Source: Pseudomonadota bacterium (lineage in GTDB: Bacteria > Pseudomonadota > Gammaproteobacteria > Burkholderiales > Burkholderiaceae_C). Taken from it: DNA of 50,650 nt. This document shows positions 25,691-35,241 of the stretch, one piece after another; the first letter of the stretch is position 1; each line of letters begins with the position of its first letter. The notes under the pieces were generated by a model. That model did not search any database, was not told the DNA's origin, and worked only from the letters and a program-made list of their open reading frames with translations. The position numbers and the translations under genes were made by a program. Location of the stretch: positions 1-50,650 of the forward strand of contig JAVHYA010000033.1 of assembly GCA_031119395.1 (NCBI GenBank). Direction: 5' to 3'.

Positions 25691-28102
25691 TCAGTTGCGG
25701 AACATGTCGAGGATGCGGTTGCGCTCCTCGCTGCCGCCACCTCCATTCCCGCCGCCGCCCGGCGCCGCATTCGGGTCGGTCGTGGCCGGCGCCGCGGCCT
25801 CCACGCCCAGGGTCGACACGGCGCGTCCCGGCGTGTAGTCGTCGAAGTACCACTCGCCGCCGACCTGCACCACGCCCGGGGGCGGCGGCAGCTCGGCCAC
25901 GGGCACGCCCTTGAGCGCGGTCTGCATGAAGCTGATCCAGATCGGCAGGCTCAGGCCGCCACCGGTCTCGCGGTCGCCGAGCTTGCGTGGCGTGTCGTAG
26001 CCCATCCAGACGACAGCGGCAATGGTCGGCTGGAAGCCGGCGAACCAGGCGTCGAGGGAGTCGTTGGTGGTGCCCGTCTTGCCGTACAGGTCGGTGCGCT
26101 TGAGCGTGGCCTGCGCCTTGGCCGCCGTGCCACCGCTGGCCACGGACTGCAGCAGGCTGTCCATGATGAAGGCGTTGCGCTGCGGGATGGCGCGCATCGA
26201 CTCGTTGAGCAGCGGGGGCTGCACGTCGACCAGTACCTTGTCCTTGTGGTCGGTGATCTTGGTGATGAGGTAGGGGCTCACGCGGTAGCCGCCGTTGGCG
26301 AACACCGAATAGGCGGTGGCCATCTGCATGGGTGTGACCGAGCCCGCGCCCAGCGCCATCGGCAGGTAGGCTGGATGCTTCTCGCGTTCGAAGCCGAAGT
26401 TGCCGATCCAGTCCTGGGCGTAGCGTGTGCCGATCGACTGCAGGATGCGGATCGACACCATGTTCTTGGACTTCATCAGCGCCCGGCGCAGCGACATGGG
26501 GCCTTCGAAGGTGCCGTCGTAGTTCTTGGGTTCCCACGGCTGGCCGCCCGTGGTGCCGCCATCGAAGAAGAGCGGGCCGTCGTTGACCACGGTGCTGGGC
26601 ATGAAGCCCTTCTCGAGTGCGGCCGAGTAGATGAAGGGCTTGAAACTCGAGCCCGGCTGGCGCCAGGCCTGCGTGACGTGGTTGAACTTGTTCTTGCCGA
26701 AGTCGAAGCCGCCGACCAGGGCCTTCACCGCACCGTCTCGCGGGTCGAGCGCGACGAAGGCGCCTTCCACTTCGGGCAGCTGCGTGATCTCCCAGGTGTT
26801 CTTGGGCGTCTTGACGACGCGGATCACGGCGCCGCGGCGGATCTTGATGTTCGGCGGCGCCTTGTCGGAGAGGCCCGACTGCGCGGGACGCAGGCCTTCG
26901 CCGGTGATCTGCAGCGTGTCGCCGTTGGCGCGCACGGCATCGATCTGCTTGGCATTGGCCTTGAGCACCACGGCCGACATCACGTCGCCGTTGTCCGGGT
27001 GTTCCGACAGCACCTCGTCGACGGCATCGTCGAGTTCCTTGGGATCGTTCGGCAGGTCGATGAATTTCTCCGGCCCGCGGTAGATCTGCCGCCGCTCGTA
27101 GTCCATGATGCCCTTGCGCAGGGCGGTGTAGGCGGCCGTCTGGTCGGCCGCCACGATCGAGGTGTAGACCTTCAGGCCGCGGGTGTAGGTGCTGTCGCCG
27201 TACTGGGCGTACATCAGCTGGCGCACCGTCTCGGCGATGTACTCGGCATGCAGGCGCCCCGGCTCCTGGCCATCGCGCAGATGGAGTTCTTCCTTGCGGG
27301 CGACCTCGGCTTCCTGCTCGGTGATGAAGCCGGCCTCGACCATGCGATCGATCACATAGAGCTGCCGGCCGCGTGCACGCGACGGGTTGTTCACCGGGTT
27401 GTTGGCGCCTGGCGCCTTGGGCAGGCCCGCGAGCATGGCCGCCTGGGCGATGGTGATGTCCTTGAGCGGCTTGCCGAAGTACGCCTCCGACGCTGCGGCA
27501 AAGCCGTAGGCGCGGTTGCCGAGATAGATCTGGTTCAGGTAGATCTCGAAGATCTGGTCCTTCGTCAGCTGGTGCTCGAGCTTGAAGGTGAGCAGGATCT
27601 CGTAGATCTTGCGGGTGAGGGTCTTCTCGGAGCTCAGGTAGACGTTGCGCGCCACCTGCATCGAGATGGTCGACGCGCCCTGGCTCTTGATGCGGTTCAG
27701 GTTGGCCAGGCCGGCACGGATCACGCCCTTGTAGTCGACACCGCCGTGCGTATAGAAGCGCGCGTCCTCCGCGGCCAGCACGGCGTCCTTCATCACCTTG
27801 GGGATGGTCGAGATGGGGGTGAGGTTGCGACGCTCCTCGCCGAACTCACCCATCAACACGCCGTCGGAGGTGAACACCCGAAGCGGCAGCTTGGGCCGGT
27901 AGTCGGCCAGGTCCGACACGTCGGGAAGGTTGGGATAGGCCACGGCCAGCGCCACCGCGACCACGATGAGCACCGAAGCCAGCCCCGCCAGCAGGATCCC
28001 GGCCGTCCAGGCGAAAAAGCGCAGCAGCCAGGTCAGCCAGGTCGCACGCTTCGGGGGAGGAGGGGTCTTTGCAGGCCCGGAGGCGCGCGATGTGTCGGGC
28101 AT
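25691..28102 (-). CDS. mrcA: penicillin-binding protein 1A (bifunctional peptidoglycan synthase)
   Basis: A class A PBP that polymerises lipid II (GT51 domain) and crosslinks stem peptides (transpeptidase domain). The 803-residue protein has an N-terminal cytoplasmic Pro-rich piece, a single helix (about 35-58), and the GT51 motif EDARFYTHGGVDYKG (about 108-122). An OB-like insert follows. The transpeptidase motifs are SSFK (in QPGSSFKPFIYS), SKN and KTGTTN. The C-terminus is Gly-rich (GGGGNGGGGS) and ends ILDMFRN. It is divergent from the pilMNOPQ operon, the standard arrangement in beta- and gammaproteobacteria. Initiation is at the ATG at 28102, just downstream of a consensus -10. Confidence 0.97.
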   Translation of the reverse strand: MPDTSRASGPAKTPPPPKRATWLTWLLRFFAWTAGILLAGLASVLIVVAVALAVAYPNLPDVSDLADYRPKLPLRVFTSDGVLMGEFGEERRNLTPISTIPKVMKDAVLAAEDARFYTHGGVDYKGVIRAGLANLNRIKSQGASTISMQVARNVYLSSEKTLTRKIYEILLTFKLEHQLTKDQIFEIYLNQIYLGNRAYGFAAASEAYFGKPLKDITIAQAAMLAGLPKAPGANNPVNNPSRARGRQLYVIDRMVEAGFITEQEAEVARKEELHLRDGQEPGRLHAEYIAETVRQLMYAQYGDSTYTRGLKVYTSIVAADQTAAYTALRKGIMDYERRQIYRGPEKFIDLPNDPKELDDAVDEVLSEHPDNGDVMSAVVLKANAKQIDAVRANGDTLQITGEGLRPAQSGLSDKAPPNIKIRRGAVIRVVKTPKNTWEITQLPEVEGAFVALDPRDGAVKALVGGFDFGKNKFNHVTQAWRQPGSSFKPFIYSAALEKGFMPSTVVNDGPLFFDGGTTGGQPWEPKNYDGTFEGPMSLRRALMKSKNMVSIRILQSIGTRYAQDWIGNFGFEREKHPAYLPMALGAGSVTPMQMATAYSVFANGGYRVSPYLITKITDHKDKVLVDVQPPLLNESMRAIPQRNAFIMDSLLQSVASGGTAAKAQATLKRTDLYGKTGTTNDSLDAWFAGFQPTIAAVVWMGYDTPRKLGDRETGGGLSLPIWISFMQTALKGVPVAELPPPPGVVQVGGEWYFDDYTPGRAVSTLGVEAAAPATTDPNAAPGGGGNGGGGSEERNRILDMFRN

Positions 28103-28126
28103 GGAGAGAGCGGGGAGTGACCTGGC

Positions 28127-28132
28127 ATTATA
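28127..28132 (-). promoter_or_regulatory. mrcA promoter -10 element
   Basis: A perfect TATAAT on the minus strand lies 24 bp before the mrcA start. No good -35 is seen at 16-18 bp (best CGGTTT or ACGGTT). The 242-bp space between mrcA and pilM otherwise shows no gene. Confidence 0.5.
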
Positions 28133-28265
28133 AAAAGCGCACCCCTGGAAACCGTCCTCGCTCCAGCCTGAAGCCCAATGGCTTCAAATTGTGACCAAAG
28201 TGGCAATCGGCGCAGAACGCCGTCAGGTTTTGACAACGATTGCCGTCGTCGCACTCCTGCAAGGC

Positions 28266-28295
28266 TTGGTTTTGCGCGTGCGCTGCTGATAGCAT
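28266..28295 (+). promoter_or_regulatory. possible pilM operon promoter
   Basis: TTGGTT (28266-28271), 18 bp, TAGCAT (28290-28295), about 50 bp ahead of pilM. Both hexamers are moderate matches. An isolated perfect TTGACA at 28230-28235 has no matching -10. Confidence 0.3.
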
Positions 28296-28344
28296 GCAAC
28301 CACACGCAATTTTTGCCATTCGTTACAAACAGGCGGGATAGCTC

Positions 28345-29424
28345 TTGGTTGCCTTGGGTTCCTTGTTTCGTCGCCAGCCGGCGCCCCTGCTGGGCCTCGA
28401 CGTCAGTTCCTCCAGTGTCAAGCTGGTCGAATTGGCGCAGGACGCCGGTGGGAAGCTCGTGCTCGAGCGCTGCGCGATCGAGCCGCTGGAGCGTGGCTGG
28501 ATCACCGATGGCAATGTCGAGAAATTCGACGAGGTGGCCGAAGCCGTGCGGCGGGTCGTCCGCAAGAGCGGCACGCGCACCAAGAACGCCGCCCTGGCGC
28601 TGCCGCCGTCGGCCGTCATCACCAAGAAGATCATCCTGCCCGGTGGCATGAGCGAGCAGGAACTCGAACTGCAGGTCGAGTCGGAGGCCAATCAGTACAT
28701 TCCTTTTTCGCTCGATGAAGTGAGCCTGGACTTCTGTGTCGTCGGCCCCAGCGCGGGCTCGTCGGACGACGTGGAGGTGCTGATCGCCGCTTCGCGCAAG
28801 GAAAAGGTGCAGGATCGCCAGGGCCTGGCCGAAGCCGCCGGCCTGAAGGCGTCGATCCTGGACGTCGAATCCTTCGCGTCGCGCCTCGCGACCTCGCGAC
28901 TGATCGAGCAACTGCCCGGGCAAGGCCAGGACGCCGTGGTGGCGCTCTTCGAAGTGGGTGCCTTCACCACCAGCATGCAGGTGCTTCGCAACCAGGAAGT
29001 GCTCTACGACCGCGACCAGGCCTTCGGCGGCGCGCAACTGACCCAGCTCATCGTCCGCCAGTACGGTTTTTCGGCGGAAGAGGCGGAAGCGAAGAAGCGC
29101 AGCGGCGAACTGCCCGCGGACTACGCAGCGGGCGTGCTGAAGCCCTTCGTGGCCAGCATCGCCCAGGAAATCGCCCGTGCCCTGCAGTTCTTCTTTACCA
29201 GCACGCCGCACAACCGCGTGGACTACGTCCTCCTGGCCGGCGGCTCGGCGTCGCTGCCCGGCCTGACCAGCGCCGTGACGCGCCAGACCTCCTTCGCCTG
29301 TTCGCTGGTCAATCCCTTCGAAGGCATGGAATTCGGTGCCGGCGTGCGCGAGAAGAAGGTGCGTCGCGAAGCGCCGTCGTACCTCACCTCCTGCGGCCTC
29401 GCCATGCGGAGGTTCGTGCAGTGA
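28345..29424 (+). CDS. pilM: type IV pilus inner-membrane platform protein PilM
   Basis: PilM is a cytoplasmic actin-like ATPase-fold protein that binds the PilN N-terminus in the type IV pilus alignment complex. The 359-residue product starts LGSLFRRQPAPLLGLDVSSS, with the phosphate-1 type LGLDVSSSSVKLVEL motif (about 17-31). It shows the SEQELELQVESEA segment and a C-terminal VLLAGGSASLPGL nucleotide-binding element. The start codon is TTG (28345) with AGGCGGGA upstream; no ATG fits the conserved N-terminus. Its stop overlaps pilN by four bases, opening a five-gene coupled operon. Confidence 0.94.
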   Translation: MVALGSLFRRQPAPLLGLDVSSSSVKLVELAQDAGGKLVLERCAIEPLERGWITDGNVEKFDEVAEAVRRVVRKSGTRTKNAALALPPSAVITKKIILPGGMSEQELELQVESEANQYIPFSLDEVSLDFCVVGPSAGSSDDVEVLIAASRKEKVQDRQGLAEAAGLKASILDVESFASRLATSRLIEQLPGQGQDAVVALFEVGAFTTSMQVLRNQEVLYDRDQAFGGAQLTQLIVRQYGFSAEEAEAKKRSGELPADYAAGVLKPFVASIAQEIARALQFFFTSTPHNRVDYVLLAGGSASLPGLTSAVTRQTSFACSLVNPFEGMEFGAGVREKKVRREAPSYLTSCGLAMRRFVQ

Positions 29425-30038
29425 TCCTCATCAACCTGTTGCCGCACCGCGAAGCGGCACGCAAGCGCCGGCGCGAGAACTTCTACGCATCCCTCGGCGC
29501 GGCGGCCTTGATCGGCGGTTTGCTCGCCGGCGCAGGCTACGTGTGGCTGCAGACCCAGATCACCGAGCAGCAGTCGAAGAACGGCTTCCTGCAGGCCGAG
29601 ATCAAGAAGCTGGACGACGAGATCAAGGAGATCTCCACGCTGCAAGCCGAGATCACCGCCTTGAGCGCACGCCAGCAGGCAGTCGAAGACCTGCAGGGTG
29701 ACCGCAACCTGCCGGTGCATCTTCTCAACGAGCTGGTGCGCCAACTGCCCGATGGTGTCTACCTGACCAGCATGAAGCAGGACAACCGCATCGTCACGCT
29801 GCAAGGCATGGCGCAGTCGAACGAACGCGTGTCGGAACTGCTGCGCAACCTCGGCAACAGCAGCCCCTGGCTGGTCAAGCCGGAGCTGGTCGAGATCACT
29901 GCCGCGACTGTGGCGCTCTCGCAGCGCGATCAACGCCGCGTGGCGAACTTCACGGTGCGCGTTGGCGTGAAGCGTCCGACGGACGACAAGAAGCCCGCCG
30001 CAGCCGGTGGTGCCGCGCAGCCGGGCGCGAAGGGTTGA
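29421..30038 (+). CDS. pilN: type IV pilus alignment protein PilN
   Basis: PilN is a bitopic inner-membrane protein linking cytoplasmic PilM to PilO in the pilus alignment subcomplex. The 205-residue protein starts MILINLLPHREAARKRRR, the conserved INLLPxR motif that inserts in PilM. One helix follows (about 25-45), then a coiled-coil (about 48-95, rich in Glu/Gln/Lys) and a ferredoxin-like periplasmic domain. The C-terminus is low-complexity (KKPAAAGGAAQPGAKG). It overlaps pilM by four bases and touches pilO. Confidence 0.94.
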   Translation: MILINLLPHREAARKRRRENFYASLGAAALIGGLLAGAGYVWLQTQITEQQSKNGFLQAEIKKLDDEIKEISTLQAEITALSARQQAVEDLQGDRNLPVHLLNELVRQLPDGVYLTSMKQDNRIVTLQGMAQSNERVSELLRNLGNSSPWLVKPELVEITAATVALSQRDQRRVANFTVRVGVKRPTDDKKPAAAGGAAQPGAKG

Positions 30039-30040
30039 AC

Positions 30041-30718
30041 ATGGCCACGCGACGCACCTCCCCGAAAGTGGACATTGCCGCGACGCTCCAGCGTACGGCC
30101 AACCAGTTCCGCGGACTGAACACCAATGACCCGGCCGGTTGGCCGCCGGTGCCACGTTACGTGCTGTGCGCGGCCGTCACGGCCCTGGTCGTGGTCGCGC
30201 TCTGGTTCGTCTGGCTGAGCGGCGTCAACGATGAACTCGAAGCCGAACGCGGCAAGGAAACGGCACTGCGCGCCGACTACCAGAAGAAGGTCGCGCAGGC
30301 GGTGAACCTGGACCTGCTGAAGAAACAGCGCGAGCAGGTGCAGCAGTACGTCACCCTGCTCGAAAAGCAATTGCCCAGCAAGGCGGAGATGGATGCCTTG
30401 CTGTCCGACATCAACCAGGCGGGCTTGGGGCGCAGCCTGCAGTTCGAACTCTTCCGTCCGGGCCAGGTGGTGGTGCGTGACTATTACGCCGAACTGCCCA
30501 TCGCCGTGAAGGTCACCGGCCGCTACCACGACATGGGGGCCTTCGTGGCCGACGTCGCCAACCTGTCGCGCATCGTGACCCTCAACAACCTGTCGATCGC
30601 GCCGCAGAAGGATGGCGGCCTGACGATGGATGCCACCGCGCGCACCTATCGCTACCTGGATGTCGAAGAGCAGGCTGCGCAGAAGCGCGCGGCAGCGGCC
30701 GAGGCGAAGAAGAAATGA
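30041..30718 (+). CDS. pilO: type IV pilus alignment protein PilO
   Basis: PilO pairs with PilN in the inner membrane and contacts PilP. The 225-residue protein has a short cytoplasmic N-terminus, a helix (about 37-58, YVLCAAVTALVVVALWFVWL), and a coiled-coil. A periplasmic domain follows with LPSKAEMDALLSDINQAGL and the conserved YHDMGAFVADVANLSRIVTL segment. The ATG at 30041 is two bases after the pilN stop; a TTG at 30035 overlapping that stop is an in-frame alternative. The pilP start overlaps its stop (ATGA). Confidence 0.94.
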   Translation: MATRRTSPKVDIAATLQRTANQFRGLNTNDPAGWPPVPRYVLCAAVTALVVVALWFVWLSGVNDELEAERGKETALRADYQKKVAQAVNLDLLKKQREQVQQYVTLLEKQLPSKAEMDALLSDINQAGLGRSLQFELFRPGQVVVRDYYAELPIAVKVTGRYHDMGAFVADVANLSRIVTLNNLSIAPQKDGGLTMDATARTYRYLDVEEQAAQKRAAAAEAKKK

Positions 30719-31254
30719 AGGCCCGGTACTTTCCGCTGTGGGTCCTCGCGACCGTGACCCTGGCCGGCTGCTTCGGCTCGGAGCAGGACGATCTGCGCAC
30801 CTGGATGCGCGAGCAGCGTGCCCAGGTCAAGCCGCGCGTGACGCCCATCGCCGAACCCACCAAGTTCACGCCGCAACCCTACACCGAAGGGGCCGCCGTG
30901 GACCCCTTCAACAGCGTCAAGCTGACGCAGGCCCTGCGCCGCGATTCGAATCAGCCCGGCAACTCCGACCTGATCGCCCCGGAACTGGCGCGGCGCAAGG
31001 AGGCGCTCGAGGCCTTCCCGCTCGACTCGATGGCCATGGTCGGGAGCCTGAACCGAAACGGGCAGCGCGTGGCGCTGGTGAGCGTGGACAAGCTGCTCTA
31101 CCAGGTGCGCGTCGGCAACCACCTGGGCCTGAACTACGGGCGCGTCACCCACATCGACGAAACGGAACTCGGCTTGCGTGAAATCGTGCAGGACGCTGCC
31201 GGCGAATGGATCGAGCGTACGGCCACGCTGCAACTGCAAGAGAGGTCGAAATGA
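30715..31254 (+). CDS. pilP: type IV pilus lipoprotein PilP
   Basis: PilP is an inner-membrane lipoprotein bridging the PilN-PilO dimer to the secretin PilQ. The 179-residue precursor has the lipobox LAGC (Cys19), an unstructured Pro-rich stretch, and a C-terminal beta domain. That domain includes LDSMAMVGSLNRNGQRVALV and DKLLYQVRVGNHLGLNYGRV, the typical HR-domain strand motifs. It overlaps pilO upstream and pilQ downstream by four bases each. Confidence 0.95.
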   Translation: MKARYFPLWVLATVTLAGCFGSEQDDLRTWMREQRAQVKPRVTPIAEPTKFTPQPYTEGAAVDPFNSVKLTQALRRDSNQPGNSDLIAPELARRKEALEAFPLDSMAMVGSLNRNGQRVALVSVDKLLYQVRVGNHLGLNYGRVTHIDETELGLREIVQDAAGEWIERTATLQLQERSK

Positions 31255-33425
31255 ATCCCCAAGCGAAGAAGAATATGCGCACTGTCAACTGGTTGCGTGC
31301 GGCCGGCCTCTGTGTTCTGGCCCTGGGTGCCGCGGCCGTGGCCCATGCGCAGAACGCCATCGAGGCGGTCACCAGCTCGATGCAATCGGGCGCCGAGGTG
31401 GTGCGGATCGATCTCGCGCAGCCGCTGGCGGCCGTGCCCACGGGTTTCGTGGTCCAGAACCCGGCGCGCATCGCACTCGATTTCCCCGGCGTGACGAACG
31501 CCATCGGGCGCTCCGCGCTCGACATGAACCAGGGCAACCTGCGCTCGGTCAACGTGGTGCAGGCCGGCGAGCGCACCCGCCTCGTGCTCAACCTGAAGCA
31601 GGCCGCAGCCTACCGTGCAGAGATCCAGGGCAAGTCGCTGCTCGTCGTGCTCGATCCCGTGCCGGGCGCCGCGCTGGTCGCTTCGGCGCAGTCGAGCTTC
31701 GCCGAGACGCGCAACCGCGACAGCCTGCCGCTCAAGGACATCGATTTCCGCCTGGGGCCCGACAACACGGGCCGCGTGATCGTCGACCTGCCGAACAACC
31801 AGGTCGGCGTCGACGTGCGTCCGCAGGGCCGCAACCTGGTGGTCGAGTTCACCAAGTCGACGCTCTCCGAGGGGCTGCGCCGCCGCCTGGACGTGGCGGA
31901 CTTCAACACCCCGGTGCAGTTCATCAGCACGCAGCAGGTCGGCGACCGTGTGCGCATGACCATCGAGCCCCGCGGCGACTGGGAGCACAGCGCCTACCAG
32001 AGCGACAACCAGTTTGTCGTCGAGGTCCGTCCGCGCAAGGTCGATCCGACCAAGCTGACGCAAGGCGTGGGCTACAACGGCGAGAAGCTGTCCCTCAACT
32101 TCCAGAACATCGAGATCCGCTCGCTGCTGCAGGTCATCGCCGATTTCACGAACTTCAACATCGTGACCTCTGACTCGGTGACCGGTTCGCTGACGTTGCG
32201 CCTGAAGGATGTGCCCTGGGACCAGGCGCTGGACATCATCATGCAGGCCAAGAACCTGGGCATGCGCAAGAACGGCACGGTGCTGTGGATCGCGCCCAAG
32301 GACGAGATCAACGCCAAGGAGAAGATGGAGTTCGAGGCCCGCGCCGCGATCGAGAACCTCGAGCCGCTGCGGACCCAGTCCTTCCAGCTGAACTACACCA
32401 AGGCGATCGCGATCGCGCAGGGCCTGACGGGCACCGGGCAGAGCGCCGGGGGCGGCGGGGGCGGCGGGTCCGGCACGGCCACCCGCATCCTGAGCCCGCG
32501 CGGCAGCGTGATCGCCGAATCGCGCACCAACCAGCTCTTCGTGTCGGACATCCCGTCCAAGCTGGCCCAGGTGGCCGAACTGATCCAGAAGCTGGACGTG
32601 CCGGTGCGCCAGGTCATGATCGAGGCACGCATCGTCGAGGCCTCCGACACCTTCGGCAAGTCGCTGGGTGCGCGCCTGGGCGGCGGCGCCATCAATCGCC
32701 GCAATTCCTTGGGCACCTTCCCGACCGTGACCGGCGGCGGCACGACGTCGACCACGACCAACGGTGTGACCACATCGACCACGACGAGCCCGACGATCAA
32801 TTTCGCGACGCCGACGCTGAGCAACATCATCAACCTGCCGGCCGGTGATGCAGGCGGCACGGGCAACGTGGCCGGCGCCTTCACCCTGGCGCTGTTCAAT
32901 TCGAGCTTCTCGCGCATGCTGAACCTGGAGATCTCCGCGCTGGAGGCCGACGGCAAGGGCAAGCTGATCTCCAGCCCGCGTGTCATCACGGCCGACCAGA
33001 CCAAGGCGTTGATCGAGCAGGGCGAGGAAATTCCCTACCAGCAGGCGACGTCCAGCGGCGCGACCTCGATCTCCTTCCGCAAGGCCGTGCTGAAGCTGGA
33101 AGTCACGCCGCAGATCACGCCCGAGGGCAACATCATCCTGACGCTGGACGTGAGCAAGGATGCACGCGGCGTGAACACGACGGCCGGCCCGGCCATCAAC
33201 ACCAAGCACGTGCAGACCGAGGTGCTGGTCGAGAACGGCGGCACGGTGGTGATCGGTGGTATCTTCGAACTCACCGAAACCAACGACGAATCGCGGATTC
33301 CGGTGCTGGGTGAGGCGCCCATCATTGGCGCACTGTTCCGCAATCGCGAGCGCGTTGCCAACAAGACCGAAATGCTCGTCTTTATCACGCCGAAGATGAT
33401 CACCGACCGCAACGCGGCGCGCTGA
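31251..33425 (+). CDS. pilQ: type IV pilus secretin PilQ
   Basis: PilQ forms the outer-membrane gated channel for the pilus. The 724-residue precursor has a signal peptide (cleaved near AAVAHAQN, about 33), two AMIN-type peptidoglycan-binding domains (about 40-140 and 165-265), and N0/N1 domains (SLNFQNIEIRSLLQVIADF near 280). The secretin domain contains VEASDTFGKSLGARLG and IPYQQATSSGATSISF and ends VFITPKMITDR. Two low-complexity insertions stand out: a run of glycines near 400-408 and a Thr-rich loop around 495-520. The ATG at 31251 overlaps the pilP stop; a later Met at 31275 (MRTVNWLRAAG) could also begin the signal peptide. Confidence 0.95.
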   Translation: MNPQAKKNMRTVNWLRAAGLCVLALGAAAVAHAQNAIEAVTSSMQSGAEVVRIDLAQPLAAVPTGFVVQNPARIALDFPGVTNAIGRSALDMNQGNLRSVNVVQAGERTRLVLNLKQAAAYRAEIQGKSLLVVLDPVPGAALVASAQSSFAETRNRDSLPLKDIDFRLGPDNTGRVIVDLPNNQVGVDVRPQGRNLVVEFTKSTLSEGLRRRLDVADFNTPVQFISTQQVGDRVRMTIEPRGDWEHSAYQSDNQFVVEVRPRKVDPTKLTQGVGYNGEKLSLNFQNIEIRSLLQVIADFTNFNIVTSDSVTGSLTLRLKDVPWDQALDIIMQAKNLGMRKNGTVLWIAPKDEINAKEKMEFEARAAIENLEPLRTQSFQLNYTKAIAIAQGLTGTGQSAGGGGGGGSGTATRILSPRGSVIAESRTNQLFVSDIPSKLAQVAELIQKLDVPVRQVMIEARIVEASDTFGKSLGARLGGGAINRRNSLGTFPTVTGGGTTSTTTNGVTTSTTTSPTINFATPTLSNIINLPAGDAGGTGNVAGAFTLALFNSSFSRMLNLEISALEADGKGKLISSPRVITADQTKALIEQGEEIPYQQATSSGATSISFRKAVLKLEVTPQITPEGNIILTLDVSKDARGVNTTAGPAINTKHVQTEVLVENGGTVVIGGIFELTETNDESRIPVLGEAPIIGALFRNRERVANKTEMLVFITPKMITDRNAAR

Positions 33426-33448
33426 GCGCACTGCGTGCCCCCGCGCGT

Positions 33449-33997
33449 GTGACGGCGCTCGCTCTGGTGGGTCTGCCCGGGTCGGGCAAATCTGCGGTCG
33501 GTCGTCGGCTGGCACAGCGGCTCGACGTTCCCTTCGCCGACAGCGACCAGGTCATCGAGCAGCGCATCGGCTGCTCCATCCGCGAATTCTTCGAGCGCGA
33601 GGGCGAGGCACGGTTCCGCGACCTCGAAGCCCAGGTGATCGCCGACCTCGGCCGCGCTGCGGCTGGCGTGGTGGCCACGGGTGGCGGCGCGGTGCTGCGC
33701 CCGGCCAACCGCGACAGCCTGCGCGCGCATTTCCACGTGATCTACCTCGAATCCACGCCGGAGGACCTGTACCGGCGCCTGCGGCACGACGTCAAGCGGC
33801 CGCTGCTGCAGGTGGCCGATCCGCTCGGACGCCTGCGTGAGCTGCATGCCGCACGGGACCCGCTGTACCGCGAGACGGCGCACCGCATCGTCGAGACCGG
33901 CAAGCCGTCCGTGGGTGCGCTGGTGCAGGCCATCGTGACCGCGCTCGAAGGCTCGGGCCTGAGCGTGGCGCCCGCTTCCCCGGCCGCGCCCAGCTGA
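33449..33997 (+). CDS. aroK: shikimate kinase
   Basis: Phosphorylates shikimate at the 3-hydroxyl (EC 2.7.1.71) in the chorismate pathway. The 182-residue protein has Walker A GLPGSGKS (8-15), the DSD shikimate-binding motif (about 31-33), FREFE-like EFFEREGEARFRDLE, GGGAV (about 77-81), and the lid region with RRLRHDVKRPLL. The start codon is GTG at 33449, 23 bp after pilQ, with no good alternative. aroK after pilQ and before aroB is the classical order, and the genes are probably co-transcribed. Confidence 0.95.
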   Translation: MTALALVGLPGSGKSAVGRRLAQRLDVPFADSDQVIEQRIGCSIREFFEREGEARFRDLEAQVIADLGRAAAGVVATGGGAVLRPANRDSLRAHFHVIYLESTPEDLYRRLRHDVKRPLLQVADPLGRLRELHAARDPLYRETAHRIVETGKPSVGALVQAIVTALEGSGLSVAPASPAAPS

Positions 33998-34072
33998 AGC
34001 CGCCCTCGCCAGGGTGTGCCGACTTGGCCCGCGCCGGTGAGGGTCGATGCGCCCGCCACTACACTTCCCGCC

Positions 34073-35176
34073 ATGTCTTCCGTCTCCATCGCCGCGCCCG
34101 AGCGCGTCGGCATCGACCTGGGCGAGCGCAGCTACCCGATCGTGATCGGCCCCGGCCTGATCGCGGACCCTGCGAGCTACGCCGATCTGCCCGCCTCGGC
34201 GACGGCCCTGGTCGTCACCAACACGACGGTCGCACCGCTCTATGCGCAGGCCGTGCGCGGGGCACTCGCCGAACGCTTCCGCTCGGTCCAGGTGCTCGAA
34301 CTGCCCGACGGCGAGGCCCACAAGAACTGGGAGACGCTCAACCTGATCTTCGACGCGCTGCTGCGTCATGGCGCCGACCGCAAGACGGTGCTGTTCGCCC
34401 TCGGTGGCGGCGTGGTAGGCGACATGACCGGCTTCGCCGCCGCCTGCTACATGCGCGGCGTGCCCTTCGTGCAGGTGCCCACGACGCTGCTGGCGCAGGT
34501 GGATTCCTCCGTCGGCGGCAAGACGGCGATCAACCATCCGCTGGGCAAGAACATGATCGGCGCCTTCTACCAGCCGCGACTGGTGCTGTGCGACCTCGAC
34601 ACGCTGCAGACCCTGCCGCAGCGCGAGATCGCGGCCGGCCTGGCCGAGATCATCAAGTACGGTCCCATCGCCGACATGGCCTTCCTCGACTGGATCGAGG
34701 CGAACATCGATGCCCTGGTGGCGCGCGATGCCGCGGCCCTGGCCTACGCAGTGCGACGCAGTTGCGAGATCAAGGCGGCGGTCGTGGGCCAGGACGAGCG
34801 CGAGGCCGGGCTGCGCGCCATCCTCAATTTCGGCCACACCTTCGGCCATGCGATCGAATCCGGCCTGGGCTATGGGGAGTGGCTGCACGGCGAGGCGGTG
34901 GGGTGCGGCATGGTCATGGCGGCCCACCTGTCCGAGAAACTCGGCGGCGTCGATGCCGCCTTCGTGCGCCGGCTCACGGCGCTGATCGAGCGCGCCGGCC
35001 TGCCGGTGCGCGCGCCGGACCTGGGTGCGCAGCGCTATCTGTCGCTCATGCGGCTCGACAAGAAGTCCGAGGCCGGCGAGATCCGCTTCGTCGTCATCGA
35101 CCGTCCCGGCTCGGCCGTGATGCGGCCGGCGCCCGATGCCCTCGTGCGCGAGGTGTTGGCCGAATGCTGTGCGTGA
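34073..35176 (+). CDS. aroB: 3-dehydroquinate synthase
   Basis: Converts DAHP to 3-dehydroquinate (EC 4.2.3.4), NAD- and metal-dependent, second step of the shikimate pathway. The 367-residue protein has the NAD site [11 protein letters not shown] (about 109-119) and [21 protein letters not shown] (residues before and after the substrate Lys). Metal ligands lie in [19 protein letters not shown] and EWLHGEAV. The ATG at 34073 gives the standard N-terminus [17 protein letters not shown]. It follows aroK after 75 bp. Confidence 0.97.
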   Translation: MSSVSIAAPERVGIDLGERSYPIVIGPGLIADPASYADLPASATALVVTNTTVAPLYAQAVRGALAERFRSVQVLELPDGEAHKNWETLNLIFDALLRHGADRKTVLFALGGGVVGDMTGFAAACYMRGVPFVQVPTTLLAQVDSSVGGKTAINHPLGKNMIGAFYQPRLVLCDLDTLQTLPQREIAAGLAEIIKYGPIADMAFLDWIEANIDALVARDAAALAYAVRRSCEIKAAVVGQDEREAGLRAILNFGHTFGHAIESGLGYGEWLHGEAVGCGMVMAAHLSEKLGGVDAAFVRRLTALIERAGLPVRAPDLGAQRYLSLMRLDKKSEAGEIRFVVIDRPGSAVMRPAPDALVREVLAECCA

Positions 35177-35183
35177 ACACCCC

Positions 35184-35241
35184 GTTGCTACCAAATCGAT
35201 AGCTGCCGGCGCAAGCGGGGCGGGTGCTGGAGCCTGATTCG
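35184..35241 (+). repeat. dispersed ATAGCTGC repeat, copy 5 (abuts dgt start)
   Basis: TTGCTACCAAATCGATAGCT, GCCGGCGCAA, then GGGTGCTGGAGCCTGATTC. It fills the whole aroB-dgt gap. Its terminal CTGGAGCC supplies the GGAG (35229-35232) at Shine-Dalgarno distance from the dgt ATG. Confidence 0.78.

Noticed and set aside
28331..28344. ATAGCT just before pilM as an eighth copy of the dispersed repeat
   Set aside because: Neither the GCTAT arm nor the GCGC...GCTGGAG part is present; the match is limited to six bases.
32440..32475. G-rich tract in pilQ as a phase-variation tract
   Set aside because: The runs are short and interrupted by C (GGGGGCGGC type), so slippage-prone homopolymer length is not reached; it encodes in-frame glycines.
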